64,000 bases of DNA. It comes from Acanthosepion lycidas (Eukaryota > Mollusca > Cephalopoda > Sepiida > Sepiidae). The position numbers were made by a program, and so were the translations under genes. This document shows, in pieces, positions 11,890 to 24,714 of the stretch; the stretch's first letter is position 1; each line of letters opens with the position of its first letter. The notes beneath the pieces are model-generated. The model had not been told where the DNA came from, made no database searches, and was given only the letters and a program-made list of their open reading frames with translations. The stretch lies in contig OZ010586.1 in assembly GCA_963932145.1 (NCBI GenBank), positions 57,220,650 through 57,284,649 of the forward strand. The letters are read 5' to 3'.

Positions 11890-13064
11890 ACCTTTTTTTT
11901 CACTGGTGATTACCACCTGACTTTTTCCTGATTCTCTACATTTCTCTTTGAACAACATTTTTGTTAAGTATTGATTTTTTTCATTTTTACGACTGTTTTG
12001 AAAAAGGTTTTGATTTTTTCTTTTTCCTTTTTACCCTCCCCATTTTTTATTTTTCCTTTTATTTTGCTCTTTTTCTTTTATTATAACGTTTCTTTTTGAT
12101 TTTTTTTTACTCTTAAATTCCGTTTTAAATATATTTTTTTGTTTTTTATTTTGTAACCCCTGTCAAAGCTTCTGTTTATTTTTCTACGTATTATTATTCT
12201 TTCAACAGACTTTATTTTCTTCCTTACATGTTACTTCTTTATTTGTTTTTTCCTTTTAAATATCTTTTAAGTTTTCTGTGTTTTATTTATTTAAAAGTTT
12301 CTGTGCCATATTTGCTCTAATTTTTTGTATTTATATTGTCCAATCGGTTCATTTATTTTCTTTTGTTTACTTTTTCATTTGCTATCATGTTGACATTTTC
12401 TTAGCATCAGCCATTTTGGTCTCGTGATTAGCTTTGTATATTATTGTTTCATATTTTCTTTGTCAATATTGTTTCATATTTTTTTGTATACGGTTTTCCT
12501 TTTTCTTTGTATAGTGTTTCGTTTTATTGCTTATTCTTGTCTGTTGTCTATTTAATCTTTTTGTACATCCTTCGGTTTTGTGTTTTCTTTTTTACAGTTT
12601 AAATTTGTTGTTTCACCTTTAGGCAAACCTTGTTCTTTTGTTCTCGTCTATCGTCAACTTTTTTTTTTGTATGTTTAAACTTGTCTCACCTTGAGGTAAA
12701 CTTTGTTCATTCGTCTCTCATCAATTTTTATACATTTGTCTGTTTTGTGTTTTTCTTTTTGACTCTTTTAAATTTGTTGTTTTGCCTGTAGGTGAACCTT
12801 GTTCATTTGTCATTTTTTGTACAATCCTTTGACTTGCCGTCTTGCTTTCCAGCAAGCTTTGTTTTTTTGCATATTTGATAATTTTTTCCTGTCACCTGTT
12901 TTTTTCTTTTGTCTCTTTACATTTTGTCTGAATTTTCTGTTTCACCTATATGTAAAACTTATTAACTATTTTTTTCTTTTTTCACCCCTCCCCTTCCCTT
13001 TTTAAAAATGGAAAAGACGGAAAAAAGTGTACCTGCTTTTTTAATCCTACAAAAGAAATAAAAA
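11890..13064 (+). promoter_or_regulatory. Tx1-like LINE 5' UTR
   Basis: This T-rich sequence matches the reverse complement of 51000-52050 (for example TTTTACGACTGTTTTGAAAA and CAGCCATTTT), which is the 5' UTR of the minus-strand LINE. It includes partly repeated blocks around GTTTCACCTTTAGG-type strings (12600-12960). LINE 5' UTRs carry the internal promoter. No canonical box can be pinned here. Confidence 0.65.
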
Positions 13065-15212
13065 ATGGCTGACTTTAGAAAGTCAGTCAGGAAACACCTG
13101 TTTAATCCTAAAAAAGACCCTCCAGGATAAAGACAATTTAGGAGAATAGCTGGCCTTAGAATCTTCTTCCTCTAGTGAGGAGGCCATTGGTAGTGAAATT
13201 AAAATTATGGAGGCCAATAATGGCCAAGAAAAGACCAAAAATACTCCCAAAAGTATGGAGGTCAATAAAGAAAGAATCCAAAAACGTCCAGTGGTCAATA
13301 ATGGCCAAAAATCAGGCAAAAATATGGAAGCTAAGAATGGCCAAAAAGACAAGACTAGTAATACTGCTGAGGCTGGGGATTCGCCCTGTTGTTGGAAGTC
13401 CCCACCTAAATGCATCATCGATATTGCAGAGTTCTTGGAACTTACCAAGAGTTACGCACACCTTGTGGTAGAAGGACCCTGCTGAACTGAAGAAGATTGA
13501 TAAAAGAATAGTGTCAGTCTTTGTCATCGAGAAGCATACATGCAAAATTTGTCATTCAACGAAAGACACAGTAGTTAAAACACTAGAGCCCCTGGTGTTT
13601 AAGCCACTTCAAATTATTAAGGATAAAGGCTTTTTCAAGTGGGACGTATTGTTACCCACAGCTGAAGACTGTGTAAGAGCAACAAGTCAGGAACTGATCA
13701 CAAAAGATCTAGTACTCCGAACAGAGTACAAATGCAGGAGAAGAACCATAGTAGCAATATACGAGGTCCCTCCTTAGGTTATCAGGATACACCTGGTGGC
13801 TTTCTTGTCCCAGTACAGAGAAATTCCAGGTGCTTCCTATGATAGCCTGACTGGAGGATGGAGTTTCAACATCATGTTGGATCGTAAAGCTTTCATCTCC
13901 ATCCCCAACTGTCTGGATGTTGGGGGCCTGAAGCTGCTAGTCATAGTGAGTGGCCATAAACAAGTTTGTTGGAAGTGTAGAAAGACTGGTCACCTCTCCT
14001 CTTTCTGCCCAGAGAAGAAGGCCTCTGGAAGTCAGGCCCCAGTTGACCAAATTCCCCCTCTGACTCTTTGAAATCCGCCTTGCCTGTAATGGGCATGCTA
14101 GCTTCCAGAACAGAAGTGGTTAAACCCCCGGGTGGGCCTACACCTAAGCCCTCATTCTCTGAAGAGCTTTCTCCCGCTGCAAGTGCAGTTGTGAAGGAAG
14201 GAGAGGTGGAATGGCAGGTTGCTGGCAGGGCCAGAAGTCTCCGGGACAAAAGACACAGTAAGAGCGACAACTCGACCTCAATACCAACCCTAAAAGAACT
14301 TCAAAGAAAATATGATCCAGGATACGAGAATACAGAAAAATCAAAAAATTAAAAACAAAATTAGACCACCAATGGTATACAAAATCATCCCCCATTATAA
14401 CAGCACCTCCTTCTACATCTACTGTTCCACATTCAGCACAGTCTTCCCAGCCCTCTACCTCCAGTCAGCCCAAGACCTCCTCTACAAAGAAGGCCAATCC
14501 CTCACATCCTCTGACCCATCACATTCTTCCCATCCCTCGACCCGTCTTAGTAGAGAGAAGACCTTACCTGCCACTCAATCCACATCTTTTCCCCATCCCT
14601 CAACCCCTCTCAGTAGAGACTCCAGCCCCTTCAGACATACTTATATGCCTTGCCACATCCCAGTCCTTCTCCAATTAAAACTCTGAAAATGCCCCTTCCA
14701 CACAGGAAAAGGCAAAAGTACATCTTCAACCCAGGTGAAGATGTTTGTAAAATATCCCCTGCCCAAGCAGAAAAAGCCCGAGACTAGGGGAACAGGATAA
14801 AATACCTGAAATACCTTTTATCAATCAAACAATTTGCTGACAAAGACATTGAGGAGCCCAAAAACTTTCCCAATGCTGAAAGAGTTCTTGACCATAATAA
14901 GAACTGGGACGGGGGTGAAGCAAGCTTGAGCCATGCTTGATGAGGTATTAGCCTTTTTTAAAATGTCCCCACCAATTGAAATAGTTCAAAATGACAAACT
15001 GAAAAAAATGAAGCAATTTTGTGCTGGGAGGGTCCCTGTTTTTGTTCATCCCTCCCTCCCTCCCCCTATAGAGCACTAAACTTGACTTTCCCTTGGGATA
15101 TAGGCGGTCTCTCCCAAGACGGCACAATCAAGACTGAGATGGGCCACGGGTCAATTGGAGAGTCAGTCGGTATCCTCACCCTGTCCATGTTCAATTCAGG
15201 AAAGCAACCCTA
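13065..15212 (+). pseudogene. Tx1-like LINE ORF1 (nucleic-acid-binding protein)
   Basis: Starts with ATG at 13065 (MADFRKS) and is broken by stops and shifts. The middle part has the recognisable block IKDKGFFKWDVLLPTAEDC and YKCRRRTIVAIYEVPP. Then comes CWKCRKTGHLSSFC, a CCHC zinc knuckle (C-x2-C-x4-H-x4-C), at about 13960-14010. A Pro/Ser/Thr-rich tail and a conserved C-terminal block (CAGRVPVF) follow. ORF1 proteins of this LINE type bind the element RNA. The minus-strand LINE at 47311-52052 has the same order. Confidence 0.8.
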
Positions 15213-15239
15213 ATCAGTTAGATAAATGTCTCTCTGGTT

Positions 15240-16060
15240 AGCTAGTATAAATGTCTGAGGCCTGAGGTCAGTCTCGCAGGGCGAGGCTCTCTCGCAACCT
15301 TCAGCGCCTCAGGGTGAATGTTTGTTGCATACAAAAGACCCGGTTTTCTTCTCATGACTATGAGGATATACTGTCTAGGGGGGTCTCTCTTTATTCAGCA
15401 TGTTTAGATGGTCGTTCAAGAGGTGTCTCTTGACTGTTGAGCAAGTCTTTGAAGGCTGCATGTACACTTGTCTTTGCAGATCCGGCGGGCAGGCTTTGCA
15501 TGCTGGATGTTACCATAAAAGATAAGGCTCTGCGTTTCATTGGTGTTTATGTGCCCAATAACCATTCTAAGTGGCCTGCTTTGTTTCTTGACGACATCTC
15601 GTCGGGTAGTTTTAGCAGGGGGTTGGAATGCCGTCCTTCACCCCGATATAGATTGCATAGGGCCAAATTTGGGTACTAACAATCAGGATGTGAAACCATT
15701 TTGGGACTTTATCAACAGGTTTGATCTTGTCGATAAGTACCGGAATGCGCACCCTCGGGAGGTAGTTTGGACTTGGACAAATAGTGACAACTTGGCTCCT
15801 GGGATTCTTGCTAGCTACCTCGACCGAGTCTTAGTTAGGAGAGACATTGTAGAGCTCTTAGGGTGTCCAAGTTTCCATTATATAGTTTATTTGGATCATA
15901 GGCTTGTCCGGGTTCGTGTAAACTTAGATAAGCCTAAGGCTGTGTTGGCTGGCTACTGGAAATTAAACTGCTCATTACTTGGTGAGCAGGATTTCCAGGA
16001 CCAGCTGCTACTAATGATACAGAAGGAAATGACAGGACAGTTGTAGGGAACACCTAGTGG
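15240..16060 (+). pseudogene. Tx1-like LINE ORF2: APE endonuclease
   Basis: The frame starts INVRGLRS and contains NVCCIQKT, where the catalytic Glu of CIQET has become Lys. It continues with DPAGRLCMLDV, then, after a frameshift, LAGGWNAVLHPDID (normally GDWN), VVWTWTNS, SYLDRVLV and DHRLV. Two of the active-site positions are changed, so the nuclease is dead. This domain nicks target DNA to prime reverse transcription. Confidence 0.85.
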
Positions 16061-16079
16061 GATATATTAAAATCAAAAA

Positions 16080-17830
16080 TTTGCTGCTGATTTTAGTCAT
16101 CGATTCAATCTAGATAGATTAGCGGCGCAAACAACTTTAGAACAAAAAGTCGATCGGGCAGTGAAATCCCGTGATAGTGGGGAAATAGCCTTAGATAAGG
16201 CAGAGTTGTCCTCCTTGCTTATCAAGAAGGATAAAGCTCTGGTAGCTAGGACTAGGTTAAAAAGAATGTCCTCTGAGGCAATGAATATGGCTACTAAATT
16301 GCACGCAGAGGAAAATTGGAGCGCATCTTGGCAACATATCGTATGCGTCACATTGCCGGATAATCGGGCTGTGACTACAAACACGGGCATATGCGAGGCC
16401 TTTCGGGATTACTTTCAGGAACTTTTCACCAGGGAGCCCGGTCTGAGCCTTGCTCAGTTCGACGTCTATTTAGCTGACTTTTCCTGCCTTGAAGCAGCTG
16501 AATTGGCTGGGTGCGAAGATCCCATCACAGAATCAGAAATCTGGGAAATGCTGAAACAGGTTGGCCTGGATAAATCTCCAGGACTAGATGGCCTTCCCAA
16601 CAAAGTTTACTTAAGGCAGTCACCCATTTTTGTTCCTTTACTATAACTGATTTTCAATAACTGGAAGAAGCAGGGGTCTATACCTCAACACTTCACCAGG
16701 GGTGTGATCAAGTTGCTGCGTAAGGACAAAAACAGTGAGGATGGGTTAGATAACTTTTACCCTATAACCATGTTAAAGAACAGACTTGTGTTGTGAAGGG
16801 TAGGACTATTCAGGACAACCTTCATATGGTACACTTGATCTTAGAACAAGTCGACAGTGAAGCCACGCTGATCAATTTAGATCAGTCCAAGGCCTTTTAT
16901 ACAGTTGACCATTGTTTCCTGGAGGTTGTCCTTTCAGGCCAGTTTCAGGCCGGACTTTCGTTCCTGTATCTGACTTTTGTATGCAACTGCTGGTTCTTGT
17001 GTCAAGCAGAACTGAGATTGATGAAGTCAACAAAGAAATTAGTGGTTATGAAATGGTGATAGGGGCCAAGATCAACCATTTGAGGGTGGTCTGAGTGTGC
17101 TTAGCATTGAGATTCGTCAATATATGCTTCGCATCGCCTTCCTAGACCAAATGTGTTGCAAATTGGATGAGGAGGGTTCCTTCTGGAAGGAAGATGTCCA
17201 TAAGAACTTCCCATCCCTGAGAAGTGTGCACTTGTGCAAGGAGGAGGCCAGCCATACACCCCGAGCCAAATGCTCCTTCTGCCGTGAATGTCATTGTGCT
17301 CTGAAATGCCTCTTATGGGCACTGGATGGCCTCTCCAATGTCCATATCAAGGGGGTCTGTTCGTGATGAGCTGATTGACGAGCTCGGCCTTACAAAGCAG
17401 GAGGCTAGCTCACTATGGCCTTGGGTGCCTTGGTTGAAATGACTCAATAACAATGAGGCATCACTCACCTGGCTGGTGATTTGTGGGGCCCTCTGGGTTG
17501 CCAAAAGACTTTGTTCAGCAGGCTTGGAAAAATCTCCAAACTGCCGACACTGTGTTGGGGAAGTCGAGACCATTGGTCATGCCTTCTTTCATTGCAAGAG
17601 TCATGATTTGGACAACGCATCAGAAGGAAGTCTATGATGGCAGGTAGTTCACTTCTTCCCAACTGATCTCGTTCTTTAAGCATCAGCTTAAAATCAAGAT
17701 TAGGATGGAAAAGCGGCAGCTCACCTCATCAGAATTTGGCAAAAGATGGGTGAATCTTACGCGTTTGTGCCGAGTAAAAGGGGCTGACCAAGAGTGGCAT
17801 TTTGATGCCGGTTAGGCATCAGGATATTGT
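16080..17830 (+). pseudogene. Tx1-like LINE ORF2: reverse transcriptase and C-terminus
   Basis: Pieces in several frames run in order: the RT leader (SLLIKKDKALVARTRLKRM), LDKSPGLDGLPNKVYL, and LINLDQSKAFYTVDH (motif A, normally DRVDH). Then GYEMVIGAKIN follows a deletion that removed motif B and the catalytic FADD, and finally NNNEASLTWLV with C-x2-C...H-x4-C near 17540-17600. The RT palm centre is missing, so the element is not autonomous. Confidence 0.85.
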
Positions 17831-18575
17831 TCTTTCTGGGTTGATCTTGGGGAACCTATACCTTAAATTAGGCTAGTGTAGGTTTTGTTTTTGCTTCTTT
17901 AGTTTTTTCTTTTTTTCCAGTAAACTTAACTAGGGCGTGTTTGCTCATTGGCCCCTTTTATTTTTGACCCCATTTTCCTTTAGTTTAAATCCCCATCCCC
18001 TCCCTCATTAGGTGGTCAGTGATGTCAGTTCTCTGGTGGATGTGGCGCGCCTTTTGTTTCGCATGTGTGTTTTTCGTATTTGTTGTCATATCAGAATGAG
18101 TGCGTGTCTGTGTGAGTGTTTGAGATGGATAAATGTTTCTATATTTTTATAGTCCCACATCAATTTCGTCCAGTTAACTGATATTTCTGCCACGTTTAAG
18201 GATTGTGGGGTTTTTTATTACTAACATAATTTTGTTTGGTTTCTTGTAAATAGTTTATAGTCATATTGTACATAATCATTGGGGATTTTTATCTTGTTGT
18301 TTTATTCCCCTCCCTGCCCACAGATGTTGATTTGTACATATGGGGTCTAGTTTAGGATTTTCATTGAGACAATGAGGTATTTTGATGGATGTAGTAAGAA
18401 AGGTAAATATGAATGTGTTGTTTTGGTGCTAGGAATATTGTTTGTATGATTGGGTCAGTGGTTGTGGCTAGCTAAGTTTTAAAATTAAGACAAATGATGA
18501 CCATCCTTTTCCCCATTCCCTTTTCTAGGCCTTGTGCTAGATTTTCTGTGATTTTAAACAAGAATAAATATCAAG
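17831..18575 (+). other. Tx1-like LINE 3' UTR
   Basis: Matches the reverse complement of 47330-48060 and 58450-58905 (for example CATTGGGGATTTTTATC, GATTGGGTCAGTGGTTGTGG, GGCCTTGTGCTAGATTT). It ends near AATAAATATCAAG. It marks the 3' end of the 11890-18575 copy. Confidence 0.75.
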
Positions 18576-18624
18576 AATGAGAATGAGAAGATGCAAGCAT
18601 GCTCGACCTTCCAATTAGTGACAT

Positions 18625-20155
18625 GCAAGTAAGAAGAAAGGAGTTTCACTGTTGAAGTGCAAGAGAAGAAGCTGTTGGAGTAAAAGAAGCAGTTACATTT
18701 AACTGTTTTGACAGTAAAAGGGTGGGACTGAGATGCCAACCACTTGGTCCCACCCTTTTACTGTTTAAATTCATGCAGTTGGGGCACTGGTGAAAGTAAC
18801 TCATTAGGGCAGTTGCCATGAAAATATTTGTAGAAAAGACAGAGGGAAGCCACATCACATCTGCGAGAAAGTGATTGGAGTCAAGATGCCAGGTCAGAAC
18901 CTATCACATTGCATTCTGTCTTTGGATTTTGTCTAGGACCTGGAGATGAACAGCAGGGACATCAGACCATATATGGCAACAGTATTCAATGCAAGGACAA
19001 ATGGTAGATTTGTAGATTTGAAGGATGGATTTAGACAAGAAAAACCTGGTGTGACACAGAGACCAATGGTAGATGTAGCTATTGATTCAACGTAGTTTTT
19101 CCACTTCAGGTCAATGGAAAACATTAGACTGAAAAGGCACAGAGAGACACTTTCATGAAGTTGAGCATCAACCATGCTGATAGGAGGCAGTTTCATTCAG
19201 GAGACATTAAAGTTCCTGCCCCAGTCAACCACAGATTGGAGGTCCTTTTCGAGACCAACAGCCAGTTTAACTTTGTCAGCAAGTCAGATTTACTATTGAG
19301 ACAAAAGTAAATGGTAGTGTTGTCTGTGTAGATGCCTACAAGAGAACTGATGACATCAGGAAGATTGTTGATGAAGATCAGAAACAGTGTAGGACCCAGG
19401 ATAGAGCCTTGGAGAGCACCATTGTTTGTATGAAAGGAACTGGAGGAGAACCTGTTTATGACAACCTTCATTTCATGGTTTGACAGGAATGATTGGATTA
19501 AATCAAATAATCATCCTGTAATACTGTATCCCTGAACCTTACATAGAAGGCCAACATGCCAAACCCTATCAAACACCTTAGAGATATCTCGAGCCACAGC
19601 TTAAGCTTCACCATTATCAAGAGCTTAGTGTACAAATTCACTTATGGCTATAAGCACATCAGTGGTAGACTGGGCAAAGCAGAAACCATATTGTTTGTCA
19701 GAGTGAAGATCATGGGAGGTAAGGTTCTTAACCACTTCAGCATGGATTAAAACCTCAAAGACTTTGCCAAAGAGTGGTAGGAGACTGATAGGATGGTAGT
19801 TAGATAGGTCAGAAGGGTCTTTGAAGTTCTTAAAAACAGGGACAACAGATGAGGACTTCCAACAGGCAGGAAAGCAAGATTCTGCGAGGCAATAGTTATA
19901 TAGTTTGGAAAGAACTGGAGCCAGCTCGGGAGCACATTTCTTTAGGACTATGGCTGATATCCCATCACCACTACTTGCATTATGAGAGTCTAATTTGGAG
20001 ATGATGTTCAGTACCATCGATGGTACGGGATGCTCATCTCACTCAATAGAGTCTCAGTTCTAGGGGGAAAATCAGGTGTGGATACTCTGGATGAGTCAAG
20101 TGTTGATCGGTTGAGAATTTCTGAGCAAAGCATTCACCCTTGTAGATTATATGTT
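18625..20155 (-). pseudogene. CR1/jockey-type LINE reverse transcriptase relic
   Basis: The minus strand gives, in order, SGDGISAIVLKKCAPEL, FPACWKSSSVVPVFK, NYHPISLLPLFGKVFE, QYGFCFAQSTTDVL, ARDISKVFDRVWH (motif A, Asp kept), NGALQGSILGPTLF (motif B) and GIYTDNTTIY (motif C, YADD changed to YTDN). The thumb block FSIDLKWKNYV and LDKIQRQN follow. The family order is complete but split over frames, and the catalytic pair is mutated. Neither the N-terminal endonuclease nor the 3' end is clear. Confidence 0.85.
18711..18764. repeat. Perfect 18-bp inverted repeat inside the CR1 relic
   Basis: ACAGTAAAAGGGTGGGAC (18711-18728) pairs exactly with 18747-18764 across an 18-base loop. The right arm on the minus strand fits the LINE reading SHPFTVKT, so the left arm looks like an inverted duplication of normal element sequence. 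Confidence 0.8.
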
Positions 20156-20159
20156 AACA

Positions 20160-21550
20160 AGGGACCAAGTTCTCTACTGTTGAGGCTCACAAAGAGCAAT
20201 CTAAGTTAATCCATCTATGTGCTAAGTTCAAAACATAAAACAAATAACTGTCCTGGATATAAAGCTAAATTGCCTTATCCATGCAATTCTGAGGAACATG
20301 TAACAGTATCATGCGAAAAATTAAAAAAACATCTATAAGGATAATAAAATTGATGAAGGGCAAGACAAGTTCTGATTTGTTCAATTGTCTAGTTTCATTT
20401 GGTCTGAAGTGAGTGAGGGTGTTGTGATGTTTGTGGGTGTATGTATTATTATGTAAATTATGTATAAAGTGCTGAATCACAGGAAATGGACTTTTATTCA
20501 AAGCCATATTGTCTGTATATGTCATTTTGCTGTATTGTTCCATATATGGATACTACTGCTGACAATACTTGAGGATTATACTAATATTTTGTATTATCTT
20601 ACCATCATGTCACAAAGCCTAATATAGCACATTGTCCTGCTGAAAGATGCCACTACTTCACAGAAGATAGTAGCTATGAAGGAGCATACGTGGTTTTTTG
20701 TGATAATGAGTTAGATGGTATAAAAAAAGTTCTAAATGAATGATAGGACCTTCTGTTACCAGCAGAACAGTACCTAAACCATCCCTTTACCTCCACTGGT
20801 TTGTTGTTTCCTTACAATGGTACTGTTGTTTTCTTAGTACTCTTATATTCTCTGCTATTCACAATTGGGCTTCAGTCTGTTCACATGTTGAGAATAGATC
20901 CTTGATTATTTTCTCAGGGATTTTACTTGAAGGCTCATGGGAACATGAATAGCGAATTACACAACTTTAATAATTATAAATTTCTTGAACCCAAACGAGA
21001 TCTTGTCAGTGGCCACCAACAAAACAGATATGATATATAGATATAAATATAATAATTAGTAATGTCCACAAACAGCAGATTAAGGATTTAACCTGGAATT
21101 GATTGGTTTCAGTGTTGCCACATTGAATTTATTCTTTATGGCCCGGGGTTGCCCGTGCTTGATTCAAAAATCGTACAACTCATACAGCAATCGCTATCAC
21201 TTGACTTAAAATATTTTTGCCCTTCTTTGCCTTTAAAGGAGTGCCCTTTGCCGTGCTGATGTTGCTACATGCCTTACTTCTTGCCTATCTCGCACTGCAA
21301 ATTTTTTCTAAGCTCTATACTAAACATTAAATCTGTTACGAAAAAAGAACTAAACAAAATGAACACAAAATCATCAGCTTTAAAAAAGGATTTGTAACTG
21401 GAAAAACTGAATGAAAAAAGAATGTTAACAACAAATACTTTTTCACACCCAACCCAGTTCTGCAGAATCAGAATCAACGTTGAGTTTAAGCAAGCGAATG
21501 AGCCAATTAGAGTAAAGTGCCATGCAGTTTTAAATTTTTCTCACTTGTGA
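20160..21550. other. Non-coding, no recognisable gene
   Basis: No family motif on either strand. Near 21140-21290 there is a GC-richer patch (GGCCCGGGGTTGCCCGTGC) that looks like an old interspersed repeat. Confidence 0.4.
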
Positions 21551-21559
21551 TGAATGCAG

Positions 21560-21912
21560 CTATCATTTTTTTTTGCATACTAGCATGCTAGTTAACATTC
21601 GTGTCAGTCAGCTGTTGGCTCTCATGCTGGCCAATAGAATCTTCCTGCCTATTTGTGGCAGCCAGCTATAGGCTCTCACTCTGGCCAGTAGAAAATGGCC
21701 ACAAACTGCATGAAAACTGCCATAGAAGCATGAAAAAGAATCAATTATTTCCACCATTGATGGGAGTTGGGAAATGCAACGTTGGTCTTAGCCTTTCTGC
21801 TAACTTGGAGCATGTGCATGTAAATTTTGGTGCAAATCCGTCGAAAATTGCGGCCGTGCATTCGTTACAGACACACACACACACACATCCTGCCTTTTAT
21901 AGATAGAGATTC
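21560..21912 (+). repeat. RTE/SINE-like interspersed repeat with (CA)n tail
   Basis: The segment contains two similar stretches (GCTGTTGGCTCTCATGCTGGCCA and its near copy 60 bases on). It then runs into AAATCCGTCGAAAATTG, a (CA) run and TTTTATAGATAGAGAT, the usual 3'-end form of RTE-dependent repeats. The Gypsy-2 3' LTR begins immediately after it. Confidence 0.4.
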
Positions 21913-22206
21913 TGTTTCTTTGGATGTCTGTCAAGGACTTTGGATCTTGTACTGAATGGTTCCTTTTCTTAATCTCTTCTGTTTCCTCTCCAGTTTTCTC
22001 TGCAGTTCCTCTACTGGTTCATGTTTCTTCCCATGTTCGTCTCCAATTATTCTGATTTGATTTTTATGCACTCATGCTTTTATACACCCAATTTTATTTG
22101 CTTGGGCAAATCTTGGCCTAGCAACAATTGTACTGTCAGTTCAGTTGGGCAATCAATTGAGCACAGTTGTGTTTGGCATGACTAAAACTGTCTGGTAGTG
22201 TTATCA
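21913..22206 (-). repeat. Gypsy-2 3' LTR
   Basis: About 294 bp, repeated at 25613-25917 with high identity (shared strings such as CTTAATCTCTTCTGTTTCC and GCACTCATGCTTTTATACAC). On the minus strand it starts TGATAACACT. Boundaries come from where similarity stops together with the TG...CA rule. Confidence 0.8.
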
Positions 22207-22439
22207 ATTTGGGTGAGAAGATTTGACAAGTCTCAGACTTGTTACAGCTTGCTCTCAGGTACTTTCTCCCTGCCATTTAGTTGGCAAAATATGATTATAA
22301 CCCAACCCCACCAGATTTTGACTACTGAATGTGTTTATATCTGGCTAGTCATCTTGTTGGCTTGAGGTGAAAACTATGAAGTTTTGAAAATGGGAAGGAA
22401 GTTGACGCCTTGTAGATCGCACTGGTTGGGTCCTTCTGA

Positions 22440-23340
22440 ATTGGAAAATCTGTGTCTATTGAATTTCCCTTTGTCCTGCCAGGGAAATAATTTTAGAAGG
22501 GGCTTGTTTGAGTCTCAACAATTGATGGATGTATGTCACATGACAGGTGGCTCGATCTAGGAACAATATAGTGCACAATGGCTTTGTGGGCCCACTCTTA
22601 ATCTCCTGTCTCATTTTGAATGAGTAGTACCAAATCATTTGATTTTATAACATCAAAAGTGCTGATCCATGGCAGGTGTGAATTGTGTGCTATCACTGAG
22701 TGTGGTCAGTGTAGTAGGATTTTATTTCCAGGTTGCATGGTATCTTGAAAACTTATATGACCCCATTGACAGTCAAATTTTTGGTCTGCCTCATTGCTTG
22801 CAAGTGCCACTCTATTATGGACCTGCCTCAATAAAGAACCAATTTGCATTCCATATGATGTGGGGCTGTTACTGGATGTGTCCCCACTAGTTATTCTGGG
22901 TAGTCCTATGTTTGGGGGGTGTACAATAATTATGTAGAGTGAAGATGCACTTGTTGCACTACTAATGGTAGTGTTCATCGAGGATATGACTGATTCTAAT
23001 ATGTTCGTCCATTTGCAACCTCTGTCCTCACAAAGCATTTTTATGGTGCAGTGCTGCAGTCCTATATTTCCCAAACTCTGGAGTCACCATGACATAGGCA
23101 TTTCCACAAAATCTATGATTTCAAAAGGATGATTGCCCCTCTTACAATGGCCTGGGGGCCAATGGTTCTGATGGCTATAATCTCCCTTTTGCTTCAAGCA
23201 AGAATTTGTGTTTTGTTGCATGTGAGGGATTTTATTAAGCTCAATGTTATCGATGTCGTCAGTGCACCAAGATGATACATAAATATGCAGGCCTGTGTCT
23301 TTTAGTTTGAATGTTTAGCCTGCAGGTGATTTATCTGGTA
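22440..23340 (-). pseudogene. Gypsy-2 integrase, C-terminal part
   Basis: The minus strand reads CEDRGCKWTNILESV, PPNIGLPRI, GDTSSNSPTSYGMQIGSLLRQVHNRVALA and KILLH, the C-terminal half of a Gypsy integrase plus tail. I recognise the GDTSSNSPTSYG block from a specific arthropod Gypsy group but cannot name it. The catalytic core upstream is too decayed to score. Confidence 0.7.
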
Positions 23341-23404
23341 TGCATGTGGATTTTTTAGAACCACAGCTTCTGCTCAACATGTCTATCCATATGTTTGATT
23401 TGCC

Positions 23405-23785
23405 CTAAATGTATTCAAGGACGAATTTATAACAAGAGATCTCCTCTTGCCATTGCCTTATTTTAGAATTGTTGATCTTTCTTTGGCCCAAGTATATCTG
23501 AGATTTGTGATCCATGAAAATGATGAAAGTATGACTGTGTAATAAATAATGAAAATTCAATATTGTCCATTCTGTAGTGGACCAATTTCTTTCAGTGGGG
23601 CTGAATGTGTGTGATGCCATGGCTATTATTTTCTTCTTGCTGTTCATGGCTTCTTGCATCAGTATCACCCCACAGGCAGTGTTGCTGACATCTGTTGTCA
23701 GTGCGAATAGTTGAGAAAATTTAGAAATGATTATGGGTGGTGAAGATGATCTTTTCTTTATTTTTTCAAATGCATGGTCAGCCAT
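23405..23785 (-). pseudogene. Gypsy-2 RNase H
   Basis: An open stretch of 126 codons contains FALTTDVSNTACGVILMQE, AMASHTFSPTERNWSTTEWTI and FIIFMDHKSQIYL, the three RNase H blocks in order. The normal TDHK is MDHK and several positions are changed. It follows the RT remnant without a large gap. Confidence 0.85.
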
Positions 23786-24714
23786 TTAAGTCCACTTGAA
23801 TGTACTATTATTTCTATTCAAGGCATGGATTGGAGCCAATAGTTTTGAAAATGTGTCTGTTCTAATTGACTCATGGTGTCTGGTCTCCAGGAATTGCTTT
23901 ATCCATACTAGGCGTCCAATGAAACTCTGAAGTTCCTCCTTCAATTTTGGAGGTTTCATATCCAGAATAGCGCGTATGTATTCCAGGTCAGCCTGAAATC
24001 CATTGGAATTGATGATGTGACCCAGGAATTTTGCTTCAGGTATTAGGAAAATACATTTCTCTGGATTCTGCTTGAGTTCATACATTCTTAGTGTTGTGAA
24101 TAACTGCCTCATAGCAGTTAAGTATTACTTGAACATAAATGCATGTACCAAGCTGTCATCAGTAGCTAGTTTACGACACATCTGGAAAATATGTCCTGCT
24201 GAGGTAAGTCTAAACGAGAGATGTGTATATTGGAAACACTGGTCCCTCCAAGTGAATGCAGTTTTTTGTATCTGTCACATTCCTCTACCACTATTTGTGA
24301 ATACCCATTCTTTAAATCCAGCGTGGCAAAATGTTTGTTCTCTTCACCTATCTTATGGAACAGTTGGTCCATAGGTATTGGATAAGGATCTGGGTCAACT
24401 AGTATGTTATTTAGAGTTTGCTTAAAGTTGGCCACTACTTGAATGGATCTGCTCTTCTTTCAGACTGCAAAAATGGGGTTATTAAAACCTTTTGGTTTGG
24501 TGTATGGCTCAATTATGCCCTCCAAGTGGGGTAATTCCATGTTGACGTCTTTTCCCAATGCTTCTGCGGTGGGGGGTTGCTTTTGACACCTAGATGTACC
24601 ATATGATGATATTTGAATGGGAAATAATGAAGGTGCCTTTTGGTGTATCATCGGTGCCGATAATGTCGGATGATTTGGTAAGTCAATCCCCAGTTCATGT
24701 TTCAGCCACGCCAA
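23786..24714 (-). pseudogene. Gypsy-2 reverse transcriptase
   Basis: Successive minus frames give HLEGIIEPYTKPKGFNNPIF, PYPIPMDQLFHKIG, FATLDLKNGYSQI (motif A), a shifted catalytic region where YxDD reads as TDDSLVHA, NPEKCIFLIPEAKFLGHII, and LQSFIGRLVWIKQF. The order is that of a full Gypsy RT. Stops and frameshifts inactivate it. Confidence 0.85.

Noticed and set aside
13083-13545. Minus-strand frames opposite the LINE ORF1 start
   Set aside because: They are shadows of the Lys/Asn-rich ORF1 N-terminus on the plus strand.
18711-18764. 18-bp perfect hairpin considered as a microRNA precursor
   Set aside because: The right arm is ordinary LINE coding sequence, so the left arm is an inverted duplication within a dead element.
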